A stretch of DNA of 5,153 nt, from positions 1 through 5,153 of the forward strand of contig CASFWS010000080.1 of NCBI GenBank assembly GCA_949298295.1, in the 5' to 3' direction. This DNA is from an uncultured Bacillota bacterium (GTDB taxonomy: Bacteria; Bacillota_I; Bacilli_A; RFN20; CAG-826). The notes beneath the pieces are model-generated. The model had not been told where the DNA came from and searched no databases. It was given only the letters and a program-made list of their open reading frames with translations. Of the stretch, positions 1 through 4,866 are shown one piece after another; position 1 is the stretch's first letter; every line of letters starts with the position of its first letter. The position numbers and the translations under genes were made by a program.

Positions 1-2027
1 ATGAGGTCGTAGACGCGTTCGGCTTCGGCCGGCGGATGCCCTTTGTTGACGCTCCGCTCGACGAAGGCGGAACGGCCCTCCTTCATGACGGCCTGGTTCT
101 TCTTCGAGATGGCCCGGCGGAGGACGTCGGCCTCCCCGAAGGAATAGCCGGCATAGGCCTCGGCTAGGAGCATGATCTGCTCCTGGTAGACGATGATCCC
201 GTAGGTCTCGTCGAGGATGGGAGCCAGTTCCTTGGCAACGTAAGATACCTTCTCAAGGCCTTTTTTCCGGCGGGCGAAGCGGGGGATCGATTCCATCGGG
301 CCCGGACGGTAGAGGGCCAAGACGGCCGCGACGTCGGTGAAGGAGGTCGGAGAGACTTCCTTGAGGGTCCGCCTCATCCCCGAGCTTTCCAGCTGGAAGA
401 GGCCCATCGTCTTGCCCTCGGCCACGAGGGAAATGGCTTTCGGGTCCTCGATATCGAGGTCCTCGTAAGTAAGCCTGCGGCCCGTTTCTTTTTCCACAAG
501 GCCAAGGATGAGGTCGAGGATCGAGAGATTGCGGAGGCCGAGGAGGTCGAATTTGAGAAAGCCCTGTTCCTCGAGATAGTCCTTTTCGAGGTTCACGACG
601 AGGCCGTTTCCCTCCTCTTCCCGGCAAGGGGCAACCAAAGGAAGGGGGTTCTGGTCGATGATGACCCCGGCGGCATGGATACCCCGTTGGCGGGGCAGCC
701 CCTCGATCTTCGAACCCTTGGCGGCAAGGTTCAGGTAATAACGGTCGCCTTTCACGAGATCGTGGAATTCCCGGCTCTTCCGGTAGTTGTCGGCCAAAGA
801 GAGGAAGGGGTCGAGGGTCGAGGAAACAAGCTTCAGCTCGCGCTCGGTGTACTTGAGGGCTTTCCCGGCGTCCCGGACGGCTTCCCTAGCCCCGATGGTC
901 TGGCTGGTAAGGACGCGGGCGACCCTTTGGCCGGGGTAGCGGGCAAAAAGGTAGGCGACGACCTCGTCGCGGCGGACATCCGAAAAGTCGACGTCGATGT
1001 CCGGCATCGTCTTCCGCTCGGGGTTGAGGAAGCGCTCGAAAAGAAGGTTGTACTTGATCGGGTCGGGAGTGACGATCCCGAGGGCATAGGCGACAAGCGA
1101 CCCCCCGGCCGAGCCCCGGCCTGGGCCGACCGAGATGCCGTGCTCCTTAGCAAAGGAAACGTAGTCGCTCACGATCAGGAAGTAGGATGAGTAGCCCATT
1201 TGGGCGATGATGCCGAGTTCGTAATCGAGCCGCTTTTGGTATTCCGGCGGAATGCTTCCTTTCCGCTTAAGTAAGCCCCCGATGCTCTTCTTCCGGAGAT
1301 AGCTTTCCTCGCTTTCTTCTTCCGGGACGGGGTATTGGAGGAGGGAGCCGCGCCTTTCGATCAGGGAAAAAGAACCGCAAAGGTCGGCTATCTTTTCCGT
1401 TAAGGCGATTTCTTCCGGTCGATAGTACGAAGCTATTTCCTCAGAAGTCGGCCAATGCTCATCCTCGATTTCCCCGACTTCCTCGAGGTCGATTTTCCGG
1501 TCGATGCTCGTAAGGATCGCAAGGGACGTTTGGTCGGATTCCTCGAAGTAGGCGATGAGCGGAAGGGCGACCACGCGGGGGCCGTAGGCCTTCCTTAGGG
1601 CTTCCCTCTTCCCGGCCTCAAGGCCATAGAGGAGGCCGATGTAATCGACGCCGGGAAGGGGCTTGGCCCCGCCCCGGTAGGGGAAGATGCTCACAAGTCC
1701 CTCGAAGGGAAGGCGGAGGTCATCGCTGGAAAGCTTGCGGGTGGACTCAAGGTAGGAAAGCCGAAGGAGCTCTCGGTATCCGGCTTCGTTTCGGGCATAA
1801 AGGAGCACTGATTGCTGTTCGCTGATTCGGGCCTCGTAGCCGAATAGCGGCGTGGTGCCAGCCTTTTTGGAGGCGTGGGCAAAAGGAGCATAACCAGCGA
1901 GATTGCAATCGGCGATGGCCGCAGCTTGGCAACCCCTCTTCAAGGCGTAGGCAGGAATCTTTTCGGCCGGAAGGGAAGAGGCAAGGTAACTGAAGCCGCT
2001 TCGGATGTAGAGGGGTACGAAAGACAT
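1..2027 (-). CDS. dnaE: DNA polymerase III alpha subunit DnaE, N-terminal 675 residues (C-terminus beyond left edge)
   Basis: This is the catalytic subunit of the bacterial replicative DNA polymerase (C-family), which extends primers at the fork in the cytoplasm. My translation is open from 2027 to the window edge. Residues 1 to about 250 are a reduced PHP domain. The palm and thumb follow, with PGRGSAGGS at 302-310, the catalytic pair in MPDIDVDFS (D343, D345) and the third catalytic aspartate in KFDLLGL (D494). Further conserved blocks are EGLPRQRGIHAAGV, LYRPGPME and YGIIVYQEQIM. The start MSFVPLYIRSGFSYL lines up with the B. subtilis DnaE start MSFVHLQVHSGYSLL as I remember it, so I chose ATG 2027 over the in-frame ATG at 2036. 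Fingers, beta-clamp-binding and OB regions would lie outside; full family members run about 1,000-1,160 residues. Oddity: the PHP histidines are gone (H-x-V-H became P-x-I-R, and the TDDH block became ADCN), so PHP metal chemistry is probably lost. Identity is near certain; the assignment to the Gram-positive DnaE type is from remembered sequences. Confidence 0.96.
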   Translation of the reverse strand, partial: MSFVPLYIRSGFSYLASSLPAEKIPAYALKRGCQAAAIADCNLAGYAPFAHASKKAGTTPLFGYEARISEQQSVLLYARNEAGYRELLRLSYLESTRKLSSDDLRLPFEGLVSIFPYRGGAKPLPGVDYIGLLYGLEAGKREALRKAYGPRVVALPLIAYFEESDQTSLAILTSIDRKIDLEEVGEIEDEHWPTSEEIASYYRPEEIALTEKIADLCGSFSLIERRGSLLQYPVPEEESEESYLRKKSIGGLLKRKGSIPPEYQKRLDYELGIIAQMGYSSYFLIVSDYVSFAKEHGISVGPGRGSAGGSLVAYALGIVTPDPIKYNLLFERFLNPERKTMPDIDVDFSDVRRDEVVAYLFARYPGQRVARVLTSQTIGAREAVRDAGKALKYTERELKLVSSTLDPFLSLADNYRKSREFHDLVKGDRYYLNLAAKGSKIEGLPRQRGIHAAGVIIDQNPLPLVAPCREEEGNGLVVNLEKDYLEEQGFLKFDLLGLRNLSILDLILGLVEKETGRRLTYEDLDIEDPKAISLVAEGKTMGLFQLESSGMRRTLKEVSPTSFTDVAAVLALYRPGPMESIPRFARRKKGLEKVSYVAKELAPILDETYGIIVYQEQIMLLAEAYAGYSFGEADVLRRAISKKNQAVMKEGRSAFVERSVNKGHPPAEAERVYDL

Positions 2028-2034
2028 CCCCACC

Positions 2035-2040
2035 ATTATA
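2035..2040 (-). promoter_or_regulatory. -10 box (TATAAT) of dnaE, with start codon at the transcription start
   Basis: The minus strand reads TATAATGGTGGGGATG. The TATAAT is a perfect sigma-70/sigma-A -10 hexamer, and the expected transcription start (about seven bases downstream) falls at 2028 or 2027, the A of the chosen dnaE ATG. This implies a leaderless or nearly leaderless mRNA. No good -35 box is visible at 16-18 bases; a palindrome occupies that position instead. The GGTGGGG immediately before the ATG is too close to act as a normal Shine-Dalgarno sequence. Confidence 0.5.
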
Positions 2041-2050
2041 AGGCAAGGCG

Positions 2051-2066
2051 GTCCTCTTAAGAGGAC
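2051..2066. repeat. Perfect 16-bp palindrome upstream of dnaE
   Basis: GTCCTCTTAAGAGGAC equals its own reverse complement over all 16 bases and does not extend further. It covers the place where the -35 element of the dnaE promoter should be, which suits an operator for a dimeric regulator. In RNA from the upstream zinc-ribbon gene it would fold as a six-pair stem with a UUAA loop. No T-run follows on either strand, so it is not a standard intrinsic terminator. The role is inferred; the palindrome is seen directly. Confidence 0.6.
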
Positions 2067-2088
2067 ACAGGCTTAAAGGAAAACTCTT

Positions 2089-2292
2089 TCAAGGGTGCCG
2101 GTAGTGGCCTTCCGGGCAGGACCAAACCCCGTCATCGTCGAGGCGGAGCTCCTTTCCGCAGATGGGGCAGCGTCGGACGTAGCCGCCCTTTTTGGAGCTG
2201 CTCTCGAAAGAAGAACCTATCAAGCTCTCGAGGAAATCGTCGTTTAAAGGATCCACGCCGTAACTATAGGCGAGCTTCAAAGCCCTTGCCAC
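2089..2292 (-). CDS. Small zinc-ribbon protein, function unknown
   Basis: A 67-residue protein ending in TGA. The N-terminal half (residues 5-36) has no recognisable motif. The C-terminal part is a compact zinc ribbon: CPIC at 42-45, then CPEGH at 59-63, giving the likely ligands C42, C45, C59 and H63. Such ribbons bind nucleic acid or protein partners, but nothing here shows which. The start shown is GTG at 2292, the only start codon before an upstream in-frame stop other than TTG at 2280 (giving a 63-residue protein beginning MKLAYSYG); neither has a clear ribosome binding site. The gene runs in the same direction as dnaE, 61 bases upstream of it, so the two could be co-transcribed, although dnaE also seems to have its own promoter. 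It is divergent from the gene at 2320, with only 27 bases between the starts. The conserved cysteine spacing supports a real gene. Confidence 0.72.
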   Translation of the reverse strand: MARALKLAYSYGVDPLNDDFLESLIGSSFESSSKKGGYVRRCPICGKELRLDDDGVWSCPEGHYRHP

Positions 2293-2313
2293 CGGCCGCG
2301 ATGAAGTTAAGAT
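2286..2313 (+). promoter_or_regulatory. Predicted promoter for the membrane protein gene at 2320
   Basis: TTGCCA at 2286-2291 (five of six matches to TTGACA), a 16-base spacer, then TAAGAT at 2308-2313 (four of six matches to TATAAT). Transcription would start at about 2320, which is the A of the ATG, so the message would be leaderless; no Shine-Dalgarno sequence precedes this ATG. The -35 box lies inside the first codons of the divergent zinc-ribbon gene. This is based on motif matching only. Confidence 0.4.
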
Positions 2314-2319
2314 ACTCTT

Positions 2320-2805
2320 ATGTTTCCGAAGTCGATTCGTTCCTCAAACCGCGATACCTATCAATTCGCCCTCATGTTCGGCCGCGACGGCTGGTACTAT
2401 GCGGCGATGGTCATCATCACCGTTGCCGGGGCCGTAACGACCTTCTTCGAGGTCAACGGCCAGTCGCTTCTCTTCATCGGCCTTGCCATTGCCCTTGCCG
2501 GGCTCATTCTCCCCATGGTTTTCCTTGCCTTTGCCCGCCCGGTCCTCCCTTGGGCTTCGGTAACCTCGCTGGAGATTTATGGGAACGGGACGATGGAGGT
2601 GAGCCTCCGCCTTTTCAAGCGGCCCCTCGCGAGGAAAAAGACCATGCGCCTTTCCTATGTCGAGAAGCGGAAAGACGGGTATTACCTCGGGACGAGTTAC
2701 CGCCGGAGCGTCTATTTGCCCTTCGGCTCGATCGGGCACGTCGATTCCGAATTCTTGGATAAACTCGAACTAATGGTCAAAAATGGAACCTATCCCGCAT
2801 CTTGA
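2320..2805 (+). CDS. Two-helix membrane protein, YcxB-like
   Basis: A 161-residue protein. After a short polar N-terminus, two hydrophobic segments (about 25-43 and 49-71) form a membrane hairpin. They are followed by a cytoplasmic-looking, basic, strand-rich domain (80-161) with alternating strands such as VTSLEIYGNG, TMEVSLRLF and KDGYYLG, then LPFGSIGHVD and a short closing helix. Two helices followed by a small beta domain ending in a 'proline, then phenylalanine, then helix' pattern is the layout of YcxB-like (PF14317) or bacterial PH-like membrane proteins, whose function is unknown. The assignment rests on architecture, not on a diagnostic motif. ATG 2320 fits the predicted promoter; an internal ATG at 2374 would remove only the polar N-terminus. 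Its TGA touches the stop of the convergent XRE gene with no intervening base and no terminator. Confidence 0.72.
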   Translation: MFPKSIRSSNRDTYQFALMFGRDGWYYAAMVIITVAGAVTTFFEVNGQSLLFIGLAIALAGLILPMVFLAFARPVLPWASVTSLEIYGNGTMEVSLRLFKRPLARKKTMRLSYVEKRKDGYYLGTSYRRSVYLPFGSIGHVDSEFLDKLELMVKNGTYPAS

Positions 2806-3405
2806 TTATTGAAGCCGCATCCCGAGAAGGATGCCGATCTGTAACGGAATCGGAACCAGGAGGACATACCAGATTTCTTGGTTTAAGTAGAGACGGAAAT
2901 GGAGCGGGAGGACGATGAAGGCCGTCCATATCGTCACCGAGAGGAAGATCCAGAAAGGCAGGGATACCTTGTAGAAACGCCACGAGAGGAACGTGGATAC
3001 CAACGAAGTGAGGGGGACCGCCCAGAGGAAAACAATCCAGAGATTGGGATCGGGTGACTCGCTCGAAATCAGGTTGTAGGCGAAGATGGCCGCCGCCCCG
3101 AAGAAGATGAAGCAGGCGACCATCGCGATGATGGTGATTTGGTTGGCTTTCCTCTTGGCCCCCTCGGGGGCCTTTTCCAAAACGGCATTGGCGCCGTTTT
3201 CCTTGAGCATCGTGTCGAGACCGACTCCGAAGAACTCGGCGATGGTCTTGGCGACATCGAGTGGCGGGAGTCCCTTCCCCATCTCCCATTTGGAGATTGA
3301 CTTGTCGCTGTAACCTAGTTTCTCAGCTAGCTCGAGCTGGGTGAGGTGACGGTCTTTCCTCAGGGCTTGGAGGTTGCTCGCAAAGACGCTTTCAAGGCTT
3401 TCCAT
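2806..3405 (-). CDS. XRE-family HTH transcriptional regulator with four C-terminal membrane helices
   Basis: A 199-residue protein. Residues 8-67 are a Cro/C1-type helix-turn-helix: NLQALRKDRHLTQLELAEKL, then the recognition helix around SDKSISKWEMGKGLPPL and a closing helix ending in VGLDTML. This is the common Bacillota DNA-binding domain. After a charged linker (68-88) come four hydrophobic segments at about 89-112, 121-141, 147-168 and 178-197, so the DNA-binding domain is tethered to the membrane on the cytoplasmic side. Proteins of this build are widespread in Bacillota; their signals are mostly unknown, and envelope sensing is an inference. It is divergent from the anchored-protein operon at 3609, which makes that operon and its own gene the likely targets. 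No clear Shine-Dalgarno sequence precedes ATG 3405, but the N-terminus MESLESVFASNLQALR is typical of the family. The HTH call is firm; the target is not known. Confidence 0.92.
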   Translation of the reverse strand: MESLESVFASNLQALRKDRHLTQLELAEKLGYSDKSISKWEMGKGLPPLDVAKTIAEFFGVGLDTMLKENGANAVLEKAPEGAKRKANQITIIAMVACFIFFGAAAIFAYNLISSESPDPNLWIVFLWAVPLTSLVSTFLSWRFYKVSLPFWIFLSVTIWTAFIVLPLHFRLYLNQEIWYVLLVPIPLQIGILLGMRLQ

Positions 3406-3449
3406 ATCGGCGTAATGGTAGTCGTTTTTATCTTCGAGGTGAATGCAAT

Positions 3450-3479
3450 TTAATAGAAAACGATTAAGACAAATGGCAA
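3450..3479 (-). promoter_or_regulatory. Predicted promoter of the XRE regulator gene
   Basis: On the minus strand, TTGCCA (3479-3474, five of six to consensus), an 18-base spacer and TATTAA (3455-3450, four of six). Transcription would begin near 3443, leaving a leader of about 38 bases before ATG 3405. One copy of the GTCTTAATCG repeat lies inside the spacer. This stretch is AT-rich compared with its surroundings, as expected of a promoter. Confidence 0.45.
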
Positions 3480-3504
3480 AAACATAGGAGTTATCGATTA
3501 AAAC
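3461..3504. repeat. Direct repeat CGATTAAGAC / CGATTAAAAC, candidate operator
   Basis: Two ten-base copies differing at one position lie at 3461-3470 and 3495-3504, 34 bases apart start to start (slightly over three helical turns). The first sits between the predicted -35 and -10 boxes of the XRE gene, the second just upstream of its -35 box. This placement would suit binding by the XRE protein itself, but nothing shows binding directly, and the AT-rich background makes chance similarity possible. Confidence 0.35.
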
Positions 3505-3518
3505 CCAACTCTCCTTTC

Positions 3519-3551
3519 CGTAGAGCCATTTCTACGAGGCCGTTTTCGGCC
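3519..3551. repeat. Two adjacent short inverted repeats
   Basis: CGTAGA-gccatt-TCTACG (3519-3536) has a six-base stem, and GGCCG-tttt-CGGCC (3538-3551) a five-base stem, one base apart. Neither is followed by a T-run on either strand, so they are unlikely to be terminators. They lie upstream of the predicted promoter for the gene at 3609, which leaves a protein-binding role or chance. Confidence 0.4.
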
Positions 3552-3557
3552 ATGAGG

Positions 3558-3600
3558 GAGACATTCGAGATTTGCCCTCTATAATGGCAGGCGAAAGGAA
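3558..3600 (+). promoter_or_regulatory. Promoter and ribosome binding site of the anchored-protein operon
   Basis: A perfect TATAAT lies at 3580-3585. The best -35 match is GAGACA at 3558-3563 (four of six) with a 16-base spacer. Transcription should start near 3592. The Shine-Dalgarno sequence AAAGGAA (3594-3600) follows at once, about nine bases before ATG 3609, and fixes that start. The leader is therefore only about 17 bases. The weak -35 box suggests that an activator or other regulator may matter here. Confidence 0.6.
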
Positions 3601-3608
3601 GTGGACCC

Positions 3609-4511
3609 ATGAAAACCGGATTGATCGTCGGTCTCAGTGTCGGAGCGGTCGCCATCGCGATCGGGATCCCGGCCGGAATCTATCTTGCCAGTGTCCTTAA
3701 GGAACCGAAGGTCGACTATAGCGGGATCGAAAGCGACGGCTATGCCTACGACATGGCGGCCGGCCGGGCCAAATACGAGGCTTGCCGCGGCGACTATTCG
3801 AGCCTCGCTCCCGAGGATGCCTTCAATATCTCCCTCGACCTCCTTAGCGGTCTCGACCATTACCGGACCCAAGGAATCGGGGAAGCCAAGGCTCTCTTCA
3901 TTACTCAGGAAATCCGCTCGACCATCGTCCGGGACGGGGACAGCTATTTCGAGGAAAGCCTCTCGGCATCTAATAGCTCCCTTACCCCTTCCTGCGCCTG
4001 GCGGATGTATCAAACTGACGAGGGCGTCACGCAGTACCAAGGTACCCTCAATTCCGGATCCTATGAGGCGGCCACCTTCGATGCCGACGAGGGAATGGAA
4101 TTTGATTATGACGCCTACCGGGAGCGGATGGGGCGCCTCATCAGCGACCGGACGATCTTCGTCGTCTCCAAAAGCACCGTCATCCGCGACGAGAGCTCCT
4201 TTGTTAAGGATGGCGACGGATATCGCCTCTCCATCGTCCTCGACCCGGTCCTTTCCGTCGTGAACTACGTAAAGCAGATGGTGACCGTATCCAACCTGCC
4301 CTCAGCTCCGACCTTCAACGGCCTTTCGATTCAGATGACTTTCGACAAGGACCTTTACCCGGTAACCCTCACGACCGAGGAAAGCTACCAAGCCGATTCC
4401 GGAATGGGAATCTCGGCCACGGTCAACGGAACCCTGACGACCTATTTCGACCTTGAAGGGCAGTTCGAAATCCCTTCCCTGAACGAACCTGAAACCTACG
4501 AAACAAGATAA
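3609..4511 (+). CDS. Membrane-anchored extracytoplasmic protein, unknown function
   Basis: A 300-residue protein. Residues 4-29 form one hydrophobic segment after a lysine (MKTGLIVGLSVGAVAIAIG...), an uncleaved signal anchor with no lipobox cysteine. The rest is hydrophilic and acidic and should lie outside the membrane. Residues 55-110 look helical; from about 140 the sequence is rich in alternating strands (RTIFVVSKSTVIRD, GDGYRLSIVLDP, LSIQMTFDKDLYPVTLTTEE, ISATVNGTLTTYFDLEG), which recalls LolA/LppX-like half-barrels that hold lipids; this comparison is only by pattern. Two cysteines (C59, C129) could form a disulfide. Twelve of thirteen arginines are CGG or CGC, a useful marker of this genome. 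It has a strong Shine-Dalgarno sequence and is the first gene of an operon with the gene at 4525, 13 bases downstream. The gene is certainly real; its function is not recognised. Confidence 0.85.
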   Translation: MKTGLIVGLSVGAVAIAIGIPAGIYLASVLKEPKVDYSGIESDGYAYDMAAGRAKYEACRGDYSSLAPEDAFNISLDLLSGLDHYRTQGIGEAKALFITQEIRSTIVRDGDSYFEESLSASNSSLTPSCAWRMYQTDEGVTQYQGTLNSGSYEAATFDADEGMEFDYDAYRERMGRLISDRTIFVVSKSTVIRDESSFVKDGDGYRLSIVLDPVLSVVNYVKQMVTVSNLPSAPTFNGLSIQMTFDKDLYPVTLTTEESYQADSGMGISATVNGTLTTYFDLEGQFEIPSLNEPETYETR

Positions 4512-4517
4512 AAGAGG
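4512..4517 (+). promoter_or_regulatory. Shine-Dalgarno sequence AAGAGG for the gene at 4525
   Basis: AAGAGG lies directly after the TAA of the preceding gene and seven bases before ATG 4525. It sets the start of the second gene and supports translation from a shared message with the first. Confidence 0.7.
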
Positions 4518-4524
4518 TACACCC

Positions 4525-4854
4525 ATGCTAAACAAACAAACACGGAAAAAGATCCGCAAAACCATCCTTTATTCATCGCTATTCACGATTCTCTTATCGG
4601 GATCGACGGCCATTTCCTATTATCTATCGCCTTCCAAGACGATTGCCTACGTCCCTCCTTCGACAAGCGAGGGCGGCGGTGGAAGTAGCGAAGGCGGAAA
4701 TCCGGCCCCGACCGACCACCTTTCGAAGCTTCTTTCCCGGCTTGAAAGCCTCCCTGGAATCGGCGGAAGCCTCGAAGGTACCCTCTCCTTCCCGAAAACT
4801 TCGGGCAGTTCCGAACTCTCGACGGCCAGCATCGACGCCTCCTTCATCCTTTCG
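4525..4854 (+). CDS. Membrane-anchored extracytoplasmic protein, 5' part only (cut at a chimeric junction)
   Basis: The first 110 residues or so belong with the bacterial side. A basic N-terminus (MLNKQTRKKIRKT) leads into one hydrophobic segment at about 13-34 with no lipobox cysteine, so this is a signal anchor. A flexible serine-glycine linker (46-60, SEGGGGSSEGG) follows, then the start of a strand-rich domain (LEGTLSFPKTSG, STASIDASFILS). Anchor, linker and a beta domain outside the cell match the style of the gene before it, and the 13-base gap puts both in one operon. The normal 3' part of this gene is missing: the frame continues without a stop into a sequence of a different kind near codon 111. 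Leucine codons up to here are mostly CTT, CTC or CTA and serine is often TCG. The function is unknown. Confidence 0.75.
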
Positions 4855-4866
4855 CTGGCCGACGCC
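4849..4866. other. Chimeric junction, bacterial to archaeal sequence
   Basis: Sequence character changes here without loss of reading frame (codons 109-114 of the frame from 4525). To the left is an anchored envelope-type protein; to the right is the polymerase D large subunit pattern beginning DANEECYRIAEEARSRG. Codon use changes too: seven of ten arginines to the right are AGG or AGA, against one of thirteen in the gene at 3609, and CTG becomes a main leucine codon. The exact breakpoint cannot be fixed; codons CTT-TCG at 4849-4854 look bacterial and CTG at 4855-4857 fits the right side. Confidence 0.75.

Noticed and set aside
253..627. Arginine- and proline-rich open frame on the minus strand within dnaE
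   Set aside because: It is out of frame with the DnaE motifs, and its low-complexity composition is typical of a shadow of a GC-rich gene.
675..1190. Long open frame on the plus strand opposite dnaE
   Set aside because: It is antisense to the conserved palm region of DnaE. GC-rich codons keep the other frames open, and its protein shows no domain pattern.
3415..3453. Twelve-codon plus-strand frame upstream of the XRE gene, a possible leader peptide
   Set aside because: It has no ribosome binding site and no promoter in that direction, and it runs away from no downstream gene that it could regulate closely.
3538..3560. GC-rich hairpin GGCCG-TTTT-CGGCC as an intrinsic terminator
   Set aside because: No T-run follows on either strand, and no gene ends next to it.
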